NCBI GenBank assembly: GCA_026874595.1
Contig: CM049314.1
Location: 25,183,729-25,247,728, forward strand
Direction: 5' to 3'
DNA from: Sipunculus nudus
Lineage: Eukaryota > Annelida > Sipuncula > Golfingiida > Sipunculidae
DNA: 64,000 nucleotides
Below, piece by piece: positions 1 through 50,294 of the stretch; position 1 is the stretch's first letter; each line of letters starts with the position of its first letter. Both the position numbers and the translations under genes were made by a program. The notes beneath the pieces were generated by a model that made no database searches, had not been told where the DNA came from, and worked only from the letters and a program-made list of their open reading frames with translations.

Positions 1-3000
1 ACCCATACTGTCTCAAAACCAAAAGGAACTAGCATGACCAAATTCATGCAAAAAATTATATGTCTAAAAGCACTGTCAGATTGAGCTAATTTTTTGGTAT
101 CTGCATTTACATAGATTTTATAGTGGAAAAGCTAAAATACCTTTAAAAATCTTCTTCTCCAAAACTGGATGGCCAAATTGTTCAATATTTCATGGAAATT
201 ATTTCAGAAACACTCTCTCCAAGTTTGTTTTAATGGTTTCAGTTCAGTGCTTTTTGGCCAAGTTAGAGGATGCTGAATTTAGCCATATGCCATAACAGCC
301 CATTTTAGCTCAGTGGCTACAAAGATCTTCTTCTCAAAAACCACTGGGCCAAATTCTTAAATCTCACATATGGCCAAAAAAGCATACTAAAAGGCTGGAG
401 CTAGCATCACCAAATTTTATGCAAATGTTGGTCACATGAGTCATATTTGAACTGTTGGCATCACCTGCATTGATTGGCCTTATTTGAACTGGGGTCATCA
501 GTCATCAGAAGATTAACCCATAATTTCTAAGGAACAGGGAGAGCTAGCATCCCAAAATTTTAAGCAAACTCAGTCAAATGTAAAATGTTGTAGGATTGAG
601 CTTTTTGTGGTGCGCCACCTGCATCAGCTACCTTCCTTTTTTCGTTGATTACATTGATGTGATTATATCAGGAGTTGTCTGACATATTGGCCTGAAATTG
701 TGCATGTCCATAGGTCTAAGATACCTCCATCTTGTATTCAAGACTGGTGGCGCCATCTATAATTGTATTCATATGGTGTCCATCCGTCTGATTACATGAA
801 CCATCCCCCCTTGCTTAACAGTGTAGGGGGAGATTACATGTGCCCCCCTATATTGACATCCCTGAGCTCACCTGTCATCTGTCTGTTAACACTAGCAGCT
901 TTTCCAGCAATGCCTAGACAGATAATCCTGACATTTTGTATATTAATAAATGTACAGTGGATTCATGGAAAATTGACCAGAAAACAAAATTGGCAGCACA
1001 ACCTTCATGTATGATGATTTTAGGTGTGTTTTTGTGTGTTATGGGCTTATAATAAATTGCAGGTTTTTCTAGTGGTAATCAACTATTTGATTACACTGGG
1101 ACACAAGCTCTCATTGGTTTGATTCTTGGCCCTATGCCAGAAAGGCAACAAGAGCTTGTGTCGCATTGAAATTTTGGCTGGAGGCACATGGTAATACCAC
1201 ACGTTTAGTGGACTGATTACAATTCTGTGCACATCCTGGTGTTCCAGCTTTAGAGAACCTTGCCATACAATTCAGCTGTTGCATGAAAAGATCAATATAT
1301 ATCACCACTGCAGAACCAGCGTAAGTTTGATCAGGAGCAGGTATATGTGGGTTCTGACTCAGTATACTTCTAATTTTTAGTGAACCTGTGAGCTCATGCG
1401 ATGGTGTGGTGTCGTCTGTCGTCTGTACGTTAACCCATACTATCAGGAAAACAGCAAGAATTAGCATCATGAAATTTTATGCATAAAATTAGTCATCTAA
1501 AAAACTCTATCGGATTTTGCTTATTTTTTGGCTCACTGCATTTTCTTAGATTTTATAGGGAAAAAGCTAAAAAAGCTTAAAAAATCTTCTTCTCTGAATC
1601 TGTTCAGCCAAATTGTCCAATATTTTACAGAAATGATTTCTGGAAGAATCTCTCTCAAGTTTGTTGAAATGGTTTAAGTTTGGTGATTTTTAGGCCGAGT
1701 TACAGGAAGTTGAACTTAGTCATCTGTCCAAAAAAGCATACTAAAATTACAATCTCAGAAATGGCTTGAGCTATCATCACCAAATTTTATGCCAATGTTG
1801 GTCACATGAGTCATATCTAAAATTGAGGTATTGGTGGCGCCACCTGCATCAGCCTTTTTTGTACGGGGTCGACAGTGCCTGTATTATACTGACAGCTACA
1901 AATAACTTCTTCTCTGAAACAAAATGGCCAAATTGTTTAATATCGCACAGAAATGATCCCAGGGTAGTGCTTTCTGAAGTTTGTTCAAATGGTCACGGTC
2001 TCAGTTCAGTGACTTTTGGCTAAATTATGGGAAGCTGAATTTAGTCAGATGCCATAACAGCCCATTTTAGCTAAGTGGCTACAAAAATCTTCTTCTCAAA
2101 AACCACTGGGCCAAATTCTTAAATCTCAAAAATTAATTATCCTTAGATGTTGATAATTAAAGTTTGTTCAAATGGTCTCAGTTCAGTGACTTTTGGCTGA
2201 GTTATGGGAAGCTGAATTTAGTCATATGCCATAAGAGCCCAAGTAGGCTAAGTGGCTACAAAAATCTTCTTCTCAAAAACCACTGAGCCAAATTCTTAAA
2301 TCCCACAAATTAATTATCCTTAGAAGTTGATAATTCAGGTTTGTTCAAATGGTTTTGGTTCAATGGTTTTTGGCTGAGTTATGGGAAGCTGAATTTAGTC
2401 ATATGCCATAACAGCCCATGTTAGCTGAGTGGCTACAAAAATCTTCTTCTCAAAAACCGCTGGGCCAAATTCCTAAATCTCACACATCAGTTATCCTTAG
2501 AAGTTGATAATTCAGGTTTGTTCAAATGGTTTTGGTTCAATGATTTTTGGCTGAGTTATGGGAAGCTGAAATTTGCCATTTTGCTGTATTTTCCCATATG
2601 AGTTATAAACCTACAAAACGTTTTTTAACTGATGATACTGAGGCCAGTTTGTGTAACATTTTGCAAGAATAATTCCCTGAATCATTCTAATAATAATTGT
2701 CTTTTATGGTTCCAAAAAATGAATTTTGGCTGAATTATAAAGATTGAATTGAGTCATTTTACCATACATGTTAGCTGTGTCAAGCAGATACATCTAGCCT
2801 AGCACCAGTTTATCAGCATCCATTACATCATGCCTTTAGACATTTAGATTTCAGAATATCTATGGAAAATATTGACAAGGATGTTTTTTAAAAAGCTTTT
2901 AAAAAATGTAGATTTATTATATTACATATCATCTGTACACTAACTAATAATTTCTCAGGAATAGCAGGAGCTACCATCCCCAAATTTTATGCAATTATCA

Positions 3001-4080
3001 AGCACATATCAAATGTTGATGGATTCAGCTTGTTTTTGCTATCTGCATTTACTTAGATTTTTCAGGGAAAAAGCTGAAAAAAACTTTCAAAGTCTCCTTC
3101 TTGTAAACAGTCCAGCCAAATTGTTCAATATTTTATAGAAATGATCCGAGAGGCGAGCCTTCACAAGTTTGTTCAAATGGTTTGTCTTGGATAAATGTTA
3201 GCAGAGTTACTTAACAGGCCAAGATTATGTATGTTTCTTGAATAGGTTGAGAAACTGCCAACTGTTTCAGATTTGGCAACAGATCAAGAGTTCATTCAGT
3301 GCAGCCAAATATAGGTCAAGAGTTCAATCAGTGCAGCCAAGCACAAGGCATGTGATCACCTCATGGGTGTCATGCTCCTCAGGGCTGCATATGGAGCCAA
3401 TCGGTGAGCTTATGCAATTGTGTGGCTACTATTTCAGATTTGGCAATAGGCAAAAGGTCAGCCTGGATTTATTTATAGCTTTGGCAGACTGCCAACTGTG
3501 TCAGATTATGCAACAGGTCAAGAGTTCACTCAGTGCAGTCAGGTACAGGTCAAAAGTTCACTCAGTCTAGCCAGGTGCTGGTCAAGAGTTCACTCAGTGT
3601 AGTAGCCTGAGCCAGTATTTTGTCACAGTACACTCGGGGCAACAGCCTTTCTCACCTAAGCCTGGTCAGCCCCGTGCATCAGACTCAAGGTAAGTTTGAT
3701 GTATTGGCCTGATATTCTGACCTGTCTATGTGTCTTTAATGGCTTTCTCGCTCACAAGACAGGTGTCACCATCTACAATGACTTTTGCAAAGTGTATGTG
3801 CCTGCTTAATTCTATGGAGGAATTTGATATATCAGCCTGAAATTATTATTCATGTTAAATAGCTTTGTCGTATACAAGACTGGTGGTGCCACCTACAATA
3901 ATTTTTATGTTGTGTGCACCCATACCAGAATTTCAGCAGTGATGGTGTGTATTGTTTCTTGTTCAAAATGTTTAGTACTTGCATTGTTCATATATATGAA
4001 AAGTAGTGGTTCAGCATTGAAGCGTTATACCTGGTGTATATCCATATGCACAGGTTCGCATTAGCCCTGTAGGCCTTGTT
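1..4080 (+). repeat. Composite dispersed repeat, copy 1
   Basis: No exon seen left of 4154. The stretch consists of related blocks (for example 'gagctagcatcaccaaa' and 'cttcttctc..aaac..ggccaaatt'). Blocks near 1440-1840, 2750-2900, 3270-3900 and 3905-4080 reappear in the same order and orientation at 34290-34680, 34680-34830, 35240-35800 and 37203-37400. No intact transposase or reverse transcriptase frame is visible. It may belong to a PELP1 intron, since the upstream exons are out of view. Confidence 0.75.
1896..2600 (+). repeat. 177-bp tandem repeat, about four units
   Basis: The string tacaaaaatcttcttctc recurs at 2080, 2257 and 2434 (177 bp apart), with a diverged unit starting near 1896. 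Each unit also carries tttggctgagttatgggaag and the phrase atgccataacagccca. Related single units lie near 240-400. Confidence 0.8.
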
Positions 4081-4153
4081 CAGATGTTATATAATCATTG
4101 TATAAAACATACTTATAAAGTATTCTGACATTTAAATTATCTCTATGTTCCAG

Positions 4154-41994
<37,841 letters not shown>

Positions 41995-42243
41995 TTGCAT
42001 TAATGTGTGCTGATGGAATAAAGTGAAGGAAGCCAAGTTATGTCAGATGGTGATCAACTGTTCTGTCAACTCACTGATGGTCATGTCACCTTGGGCACTT
42101 TCCAAGAGGCACCTAAGTGCACATGAATGTTAAGGAATCAAACTTTTTGTTGAGATATACCAAAAAAAAAATGAAAATGTAAAAATATGTATAATAAAAA
42201 TTTAAGAATGAAGAATTTTAGGTTGTATCACAACTTAAATAAA
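41995..42243 (+). promoter_or_regulatory. PELP1 3' UTR with candidate poly(A) signals
   Basis: The canonical signal AATAAA occurs at 42017-42022, 42193-42198 and 42238-42243. The last two sit in an A/T-rich stretch and would give a 3' UTR of about 220-270 bases. Unrelated repeat sequence begins near 42270. Confidence 0.6.
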
Positions 42244-42689
42244 TGTTATTGTAATTTGATAATTTGGATGTGCAGCAGTGACGGAAGACTCAAGTCCGGA
42301 CTTGGACTCGAGTCCACATTTTTATGGACTTGGACTTTGACTCCAGTGTCCAGGACCCCAGACTTGTATTTTGACTCAGAGGTAAGCACTAAAAAATCAA
42401 GCTAAGTCCATCTTGAGTCCAGCAGATGGAAAGCTCTGCCATATAGCATTAATACATTTATATACATGTGCCAACTACTAACAGAATATCTTAAATAAAT
42501 AGCATGTACCAAGCATTAGAATTAAATATAACTAAACCTGAAAGTAAAATGCAACTGTAAACTAACATAAAAAATACTTATGATAATCTCAAAGTTCTAT
42601 TTTAAATTTCTTTTTATAAAGAGATATTTTATTAGACTTAGACTTTGGCTCCGAGTGACTCAGACTCAAATAAGAGGGACTTGGACTCA

Positions 42690-44149
42690 ATTGTAACCGC
42701 TGGACCTGGAATCTTTTCACTTTACATCCAGAGAGGTCCATGAAAAGTGTTCTTGGAAACCTGGAATTAGGTCTCTGTTACTCATATTCTTCAAGCTATG
42801 GGGCTCCGAAGTACCCCCCAGAATAATGAAAAATGTAATACAAAAGCTCAAATATCTGAACAACTAATGCATTGATAACCATGGTTCTTTGCATGGATAT
42901 TGATCATGGAGTGTTTCATCAGTTTCTGCAGACTGGTGGAGCCACCTGTATTTTTTCGATTTCTTGCTATTTTTTTTTTCTCTATTTTTGAGACCTCAAT
43001 AGATGCCGTCATCTGTTAACATGGCACAAATTGTAACAGCTGGACCTAGAATCATCTCACTGTACATCCAGAGAGGTTCATGTCTTCTTGGAAACCTGGA
43101 ATTAGGTCTCTGTTACTCATATTCTTCAAGCTATGGGGCTCCGAAGTACCCCCCAGAATAATGAAAAATTTAATACAAAAGCTCAAATATCTGAACAACT
43201 AATGCATTGATAATCATGGTTCTTTGCATGGATATTGATCATGGAGTGTTTCATCAGTTTCTGCAGACTGGTGGAGCCACCTGTATTTTTTCGATTTCTT
43301 GCTATTTTTTTTTTCTCTATTTTTGAGACCTCAATAGATGCCGTCATCTGTTAACATGGCACAAATTGTAACAGCTGGACCTAGAATCATCTCACTGTAC
43401 ATCCAGAGAGGTTCATGTCTTCTTGGAAACCTGGAATTAGATCTCTGTTACCCATATTCTTCAAGCTATGATGCTCCGAAATCAGGCCCCCCCCCCCCCA
43501 AGAAAAATGAAAAATTTGATCATGGAGTGTTTCATCAGTTTCTGCAGACTGGTGGCGCCACCTGTATTTTTTTATTTTTTACTATTTGTTTTATTTTTTT
43601 TAGACCTTAAAAGATGCCGTCATCTGTTAACAGGGCACACATCATAACCACTAGACCTAGAATCTTCTTTCTTGACATACTGGGAGGCCCATTAAAAGTC
43701 TCCTTGGAAACATGAATTTAGGTCTCTGTTACCCATATTTTCTGAGCTATGGGGCTTATAAGCACCCCTCAGAATAATTGCAAATTTGATACAAAAGTAG
43801 GGCACCAAATCAAAACCTTTGGGCCAAGAATCTTCTAACTTGACATCCTGAGAGTTCCTCAAAAGTTCTCCTCAGAAACCTGAAATTAATTGTTACAGGG
43901 ACCTGTTATCTCCGAGTTTTGGGGTATGTTTGAGCACCCCATAAATAATGCAAAAACACACAAATTGCCAGATTCCTCATGAAAGGCTGGTTGGATTGTC
44001 ATCAAATTTGTTGTGCTAATGGGTCTTGATAAACTTAAGCTAATATGCATGAACAATGATGCCACCTACATTATCTTAATTAGTTTTCTGTGCAAGGACA
44101 TATTATCAACATGTCAGTCGGCTTAGCGTCATGACCCACGGGTCACTTG
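42690..44149 (+). mobile_element. Hairpin-ended repeat, ctgttaacaggg subfamily, copy 2 with 335-bp tandem units
   Basis: Two nearly identical 335-bp units (aatgcattgat at 42866 and 43201) and a third partial unit after a poly-C run at 43487-43499. The right end is GACCCACGGGTC (44133-44144) and CTTG (44146-44149) before T. Confidence 0.65.
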
Positions 44150-44204
44150 TATTTTATACCAACGATTGATGTGCGCCGCCTATGACCCTATTTTACTTAT
44201 TGTA

Positions 44205-44214
44205 TGTATGTATG

Positions 44215-44273
<59 letters not shown>
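44205..44273 (+). repeat. TATG then TA microsatellite
   Basis: A few TATG units pass into about 50 bp of alternating TA. Confidence 0.95.
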
Positions 44274-44274
<1 letters not shown>

Positions 44275-44276
<2 letters not shown>

Positions 44277-44480
44277 GTGAACTCCCGCATGACGACCACC
44301 CCGTTAACACGACCACCCCGCTAACACTACCACTTTTCTTGGTCCCAGAATTGTCTAATATAAATTATTATATAAAAAACCAGTAACACGACCACCCCGC
44401 TATCACGACCAACGGCCACCTGTTTTGGTCCCGACCTTCAGATGAGCCCCCGTATCACGACCACTGGCCCCTGGCGACCG
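44275..44480 (+). repeat. Repeat with tandem 'acacgaccaccccgcta' motifs, possible pogo/Tigger-like end
   Basis: It opens CAGTGAACTCCCG after TATG. The motif cacgaccaccccgcta or a variant is repeated at least four times. Similar CAGTG...ACGACCACC ends occur in Tc1/mariner-pogo elements, but no second end or transposase was found. Confidence 0.4.
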
Positions 44481-45178
44481 CGGCCCGTTGAGCAGATGAT
44501 ACGCTCATCGCCCAGCTTGGACTTAGATAATAGCCCGTGATTTATAAGCGGGGCACGTGGGAAAGCCCGCTTTCATCTGCCAAGCCATAGTTAGGCTTGT
44601 TTTTAATTCCGCCAAACCTATATTAGCCAAACTATACGCATCAATAGATATGGAATCCCTGGTCCGTTACATTATTTTTTGAGTACGGCTGTTAGATTAG
44701 CATGTTAACATACTGATCAAAAAGGAGTTTGGCAAACATAACTAACACCACACGCATACATTCAGGTGAGTAAAGTAAAACTATGACAAATTATATTTCA
44801 ATAATCAAGCAGGAACCATATAAATAAGACTTAGAATTTGATGTGTTCATTTTGTTCTCACTACGTGTTCGACATCAGATCATCTTCGTTTTAAGACCAA
44901 TGCTGTAAGAATGACTTTAACGCCAACTATTTGTTTCATTTGTGCGTTTTATTTCTATGTGAATAATACTTTTGAATCATATCCATGTTTGTTATTCATT
45001 TTTCTTTATATTTTTAATTTTAAATTAAACAGGGACAACAACTTAACATTTATTTGAAGTACCCATATTATCGCCTGCGTTAATATTGGCAGACTAATGT
45101 ACAAGCATCAGAGAGAGAGAGGGAGAACGTATATTTATATATATATATAAAAGTATCGACAGCAGCCGGTCCTCTTCA

Positions 45179-45225
45179 CCCCCCCCCCCCCCCCCAACCC
45201 ACACACACACACACACACACACACG
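45179..45225 (+). repeat. Poly-C then CA microsatellite
   Basis: About 18 C followed by about 13 CA units. Confidence 0.95.
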
Positions 45226-45879
45226 TGTCCTTTGCCTCTGATACCCTGCTTGTTACATACAGGATTTGAGCAATATGGTTATATAGAAGATTGGTTTAAA
45301 CGATACGGTCCTGAGATAACATAAACAATATAATCTGATCAGTCCAACAATGACAGTATAGATGACTTTCTGCAGACTCCGCAACTTATCTGATATATAG
45401 ATCAAGTGTATATGCTGTGAAAATTAAATGAGACTCAGCTGAGGGTTTGATATGAGAAAAAAATCTGTTTCATACATTTTACAGGGATGCACTTGGATAA
45501 AGTTTGAAGCTTTATTCCTTTGTCTCCCCCATAAACATCCAGTATTGAAATTGCAGGAAATGCTACCTATCAGAAACGTCACTGCAGTCAAAGCAATTAT
45601 ATCCAATAGACCTCTTAAATAACATGTAAATATTATAAAAATAAATTAAAAAAGTAAAGCCTCGGAAGTATAAGTAAGATAATAATTCAACAAAACAGGA
45701 GAGAGCCCACAATAGCCGGGCAAATACTGCCCGCATTACATAATATACAGGTGGCCAAAATAATATAAACCATGAACGGGTGCAAAAAAAACAATATCCA
45801 CTGGTATTGGATAGGCGGCGAGAAACATATATATTTAAATATATTTAAGTCTTGTCTACTAATCATATGAAGTTAAACA

Positions 45880-46711
45880 CAGCTGACTATAAGTCATCTG
45901 AGCTATAGGGATGTTCATTTGTCCGTCCGGCCGTCCTTTAACAGGACACCTCTCTACCTAAGAATCCAAAATTCACCCTACTGTTAGACGTCCCTAAGAT
46001 CTCACACCAAACCTTCAATTGAGTCTCATTAATTTTCACAGCATATACACTTGACAATCTAATCTTTTAAAATCTGAAATTTAAAAGGAATTAATCAGAA
46101 AGTGCAGCTTTTATTCACGTTTTAAAAACACAATGTCAAGTATTGTTTTCATCAAGCCAGGCCAGTACTGCCCGGTGGTCTGCAGTGTGTGTAGTTTATT
46201 TAATTATTTTAAAAATATAGAATATATGTGCATATGCTTAATAAGAATATATGTGCATATGCATAAGTTGACAAGATATGAGCCAAGCAAAGGATAAATA
46301 ATTTAGAAAATTGTCATTCTGAATTAATTTATATTTTCAGATTTTCTTTTGTAGGCTACTGTAAATTTAATAAAATTTGTCAAATTAAAAAAAAATGATA
46401 ACAATTATTCATTGAATAAATCATAATTCCCCTAAGCAGAAAGTGAAATAAGGTGACGAGTCCTCTCTGTCTACCTGTCTGTCCGTCAGTGAATATTTCA
46501 CATGCAACACTATCTCAAAAACCTTTACTTTTTTTCATGGCAGTCATGTCAGAGTATTACTTTGGAAATCATTTATTTGGTACTTTATTATCACCAAAAA
46601 GCAGGGAGGTTTCCTCTTAGCTTTTCAAGTGCTAATATGTAAAAACAATAACAATAGAAATAGGTTTATTTTGCAAAACTCAGCTGAGCGCTCTGACCCA
46701 TGTGTCCCTTG
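45880..46711 (+). mobile_element. Hairpin-ended repeat, short full-length-like copy
   Basis: The left palindrome remnant CAGCTGACTATAAGTCATCTG is followed by gtccgtccggccgtcc. The right end has TCAGCTGAGC (46679-46688), GACCCATGTGTC (46695-46706) and CTTG (46708-46711) before T. At about 830 bp it is the most compact copy in the window. No coding frame. Confidence 0.65.
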
Positions 46712-46804
46712 TTTTTCATAAAAAATCTATAATAAACAGAAGAAAAAATATCGTCATAATTAAAATAAACTTGCCTGAGAAACACCATTTTTTTCACACA
46801 TACA

Positions 46805-46828
46805 CCCCCCCCCCCCCCCCCCCCCCCC
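46805..46828 (+). repeat. Poly-C homopolymer
   Basis: 24 consecutive C. The Gly-rich and Pro-rich open frames across it are artefacts. Confidence 0.98.
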
Positions 46829-47098
46829 AGCTTTCGATGGCCTCTGATACCCTGATGGTTACATCCCGGACAGCGTTGATTGCTGTGCGTATAGATAAAC
46901 AGGATATACTAAAACAATAGGATCTTGTGTCATTGCAGACATATAATCTGATAAAACCAGTACTAGTGAAAGATGCATTGTCCTGACTTTGTTCTGATTT
47001 TATGAATTTATCAACCATCACATCCTGCTGTTAGTTTTGAACCAATTTATAAATTCATGTTGCACAACGAAGTGGAATATGTGCATTTGTACACTGTT

Positions 47099-47113
47099 TT
47101 ATATATATATATT

Positions 47114-47152
<39 letters not shown>
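47099..47152 (+). repeat. TA then GA microsatellite
   Basis: Alternating TA with one interruption, then about nine GA units. Confidence 0.95.
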
Positions 47153-47159
47153 CTGTGTG

Positions 47160-47345
47160 AATAGCCATGCTGGTTCATGGGAACCTATCCTTACGAACAC
47201 CTCCGTACTAAGGGTCAGTTATGGGCAGTCCCTTGAAAGTAGGTCCCGAAATCTGTAACCTCCCTACTAAGTGCATGCATCTCTCTGTTGCGGGCAAATT
47301 GTTCGTACCCGTTAGCGTCCGTAAATCGGAGGTTCTACTGTATAT
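47160..47345 (-). repeat. Possible pogo/Tigger-like repeat fragment
   Basis: Read on the minus strand it starts CAGTAGAACCTCCGATTTACG next to TA. This resembles ends of pogo/Tigger-type elements. The opposite end is unclear because of the microsatellite at 47099-47152. Confidence 0.4.
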
Positions 47346-47380
47346 AGAAATGGAATATGAATACACAGGAAAGTCGGTTC

Positions 47381-47452
47381 ACTGCCGATGGGAATCGAAC
47401 CCATGACCTTCCGATTGCCGGTCGTTTGCTCTAGCCACTGAGCTACAGCAGA
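47381..47452 (-). tRNA. tRNA-like sequence, probably tRNA-derived SINE head or pseudogene
   Basis: On the minus strand it has a D-arm with A-box TAGCTCAGTGG and GAGC closing the stem. The T-arm has 5-bp stem ATGGG/CCCAT around TTCGATT, containing B-box GGTTCGATTCC. The acceptor stem pairs at 6 of 7 positions. The anticodon stem pairs at only 3 of 5 positions and position 33 is C, so a working tRNA is unlikely. A 19-bp piece of it recurs inverted at 47796-47814. Confidence 0.6.
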
Positions 47453-47817
47453 TCCCCGACCCCTCTGTGTATTTGCAAAATTTTACAGGAACCAGCGAAG
47501 GGACGTTACGGTAGTGACGTCAGAGTGCTTCCCACTACATATGTCGACACAGCGACTTTGCATATTGCGGCAGCCTGCCACCCAAACGTCGAATTTTAAT
47601 TAACTGAAGACGTTGGCCCCTATCAGTCATTTGAGAAGGTCTGAGTATCATGTTGCCATGGCTACTTTGCGTGCAGCAGAGAGAACTGGTGGCCTGATAT
47701 GGTGTGCGGTATTATATGTAGCTGTATGATTAGCCGGACTGGTTTATTGTATAAAGAAATGTGACATCAAAGTGCTACCGTGACGTCACTTAGCTGCAAT
47801 CGGAAGGTCATGGGTAG

Positions 47818-49145
47818 AGGTGCGGACCAGACCGTTCTGCCCAATGTTTAAAGGTTTAAGGTATTATTACTGTTTGAAACCCCTTTGTCTAAATTCAGTT
47901 CAAAAGTCCTTTACATTCATATTAGACCCCATGAAGTGTACATTATTTTAAACCTGATACTGTGATCATTCTGATAATATACAATAAAATATAGCCTAAA
48001 ACTGAAATTGGAAATTTTCATTCAATAAATCGTGAAAAAATACGTAACATTTCAGTTTTAGGCTAGATAGAATCATGATATAGAGGAAAACAAAAAAAGT
48101 TTTTTGAGATACTGTCATCTAGTTTATATAAGTCCATTAAAATGCGGATTATTATTACTGAGGGCTTAAAATAGTGTATTTAAAATAGTATTTTTTAATG
48201 TTACAAAATCATGTGAAAATTAGTGAAACATTCAAAAATATATGTATACTATCAGAAAGATCACTGTACCAGATTTAAAATAATGTAAACTTTATTTAGT
48301 CTAATACGAATTTAAACCACTTTTGGATTTACTTTAGAAATAGAGGTTTCAAACAGAAATGATACCTTAAGCCGAGCAAATGACTATGGATTTAGTTTCA
48401 TTCTAAAAATTTTGTTATGAAGAAAGTTAACCTTCTTAACCTTAGCAATTAACCTTCCTAAAGAAAGACTCTTTTTGCAACCTAAAATGTATTTAAACAA
48501 TGGCAGTGGCAATAGTATAATTATATATGTGTATTATTTTATATAATTTTTTCTCGGTAAGAGTAAAGGTTTTTTTGTGATTGAAGGGACATTAATTTTT
48601 AGAATCATTGTCCCCTGCTGTGTTAATTGCACAATGCTGATGCTTTTCCTCTGTATCACTGTGTACCCAAATATAGTAACACCACTTTCTATACATTAAA
48701 TACATACATTAAATACATGGGCATATATGTACTCTATCGATTAATACATTAATATTGGATTAATATTTCTATTTTCACATTGTACAACATAACTTTTCGG
48801 CTAATATCAACCCGCATCGATCCCCACCCAGCAAATTCCTTGAATCATTTCGCCCGCCCGGTACAATTTGCTTTAAATTCTAACCACCATGCCCCACACA
48901 GTAACACAAAATATCCCACTGTTGTCACATTAGTTACAAAGACAATGATTTTAAATTTGTCATTAAATTCTTGCGATTCACGGATAGATCATGATATTAC
49001 ATTCATTGCACGGTTTGCTGGGCATGTGATATTCGGTTTGTTAAATATTTGAACAAATATAGGTAATGAAAAAAATTGCAGAATTAACGCAATTACTTTA
49101 ACGATATTTTAATAAAACGACTGGACTACATGGACCGGTCCACCA
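47818..49145 (+). repeat. Older dispersed repeat split by a MITE, copy 1
   Basis: 47818-47855 and 48371-49145 together resemble 58857-59665 (ggaccggacagtt-type start, tatctaagaaagcctcttt-type middle, tggaccggtccacc end). The TTAA-flanked element at 47860-48366 sits between the two parts. Terminal GGACCGGTCC motifs are palindromic. No coding frame. Confidence 0.6.
47860..48366 (+). mobile_element. Foldback MITE with TTAA target duplication
   Basis: It begins GGTATTATTAC and ends GATACC, and its arms are inverted over about 130 bp (gtttgaaacc, tattagac, acattattttaaa, gtgatc.ttctgata on both sides). A second inverted pair, TAGCCTAAAACTGAAAT near 47993 and ATTTCAGTTTTAGGCTA near 48050, lies inside. 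TTAA flanks both sides (47856-47859, 48367-48370), as in piggyBac-type insertions. Class assignment beyond the TTAA duplication is uncertain. Confidence 0.72.
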
Positions 49146-49165
49146 GTATTCATGTACCACTTATG

Positions 49166-49169
<4 letters not shown>

Positions 49170-49232
<63 letters not shown>
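49170..49232 (+). repeat. TA microsatellite
   Basis: About 60 bp of alternating TA. Another TA run of about 40 bp is at 49421-49461. Confidence 0.95.
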
Positions 49233-49237
<5 letters not shown>

Positions 49238-49416
49238 CATATATATATATATGAAATCCGTCGAACAACACACAGCGTATCTGCCACTCTCGATAAATTT
49301 TGACTTCTTTGCCGACAATTTTTAGGTTGGAAGGGGACAAATAATATTTCACAGCAATATTTCAGTTTTGTATAAATGTAAATCAGTAATAATAAGATAC
49401 TTTCTCTCTCTCACAC

Positions 49417-49463
<47 letters not shown>

Positions 49464-50097
49464 TATATATATCAGATAAAATATAAAAAAAGAGTACTGT
49501 TGTTTTCAAATAAGCATAAACAGCCGCTTTAGCTACCCAGGTTAATTATATTCGTTAATATATTTTTTTAATTTGATTTTGCTTATCTCAGATTGATCTA
49601 TAATTACATAAACAGCTCTTATTTTACCTTTGAAAATTTTATTAAAATTTAATATCTCAGGAACACAATACAAATAAATTTTTTCCGGGCTTCGTTTTTT
49701 AAACATATGATTTCTATATAGGATAAGCCTGTCTAAAACGGTCTGAGGCTCTCACCGGGGAGTCTGATAATCGTTTATCCCACGTGAGGCACCGTTAGAA
49801 AAACACCCTCTGCAAATAAATTTACTCTGTATCACATTTAAAGTTTGTTAAAAAACCGTTAGCCCATGGTGCTCAACGTCTTGCAGCTGAATTTATCCCA
49901 TTAATAAAGTCAATACACAGACTCTTAAAGTTTTCTTCTCTGTATGGCAAATCGATGCTCTGCTATAACAGTACTAGAAGTAAAATCTCCTTATTAGCTA
50001 ACTTTGGTTTTGAACATTCATAAAATTATAATCAACTCAGGCGCTTATCCGGGATTTTTATTTTTCCAGGGAGGGGTCAAAAGATGTCTGGCCGTAA

Positions 50098-50098
50098 A

Positions 50099-50137
<39 letters not shown>

Positions 50138-50160
50138 TATATGTCTTTGTGTGTGTGTGT
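50098..50160 (+). repeat. TA then GT microsatellites
   Basis: About 45 bp of TA with one interruption, then seven GT units. Confidence 0.9.
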
Positions 50161-50294
50161 GTCCAAATGTCTGTGTAAAATTAAATAATTTCCTCCCTCC
50201 CTTTTGGTAATCTAAAAGGCAGTAAATTCCATCCCCGCATGCAGTATCAAACTGAAACCCTTTATCAGTAAGGACTTTTATGCCAACTAATATA

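Noticed and set aside
1132-1470. 112-codon minus-strand frame
   Set aside because: Lies in the composite repeat region, starts with a hydrophobic stretch by chance, and has no family similarity or splice context.
47381-47452. Functional tRNA gene on the minus strand
   Set aside because: The anticodon stem has only three of five pairs, position 33 is not T and position 1 is unpaired. Better explained as a tRNA-derived repeat.
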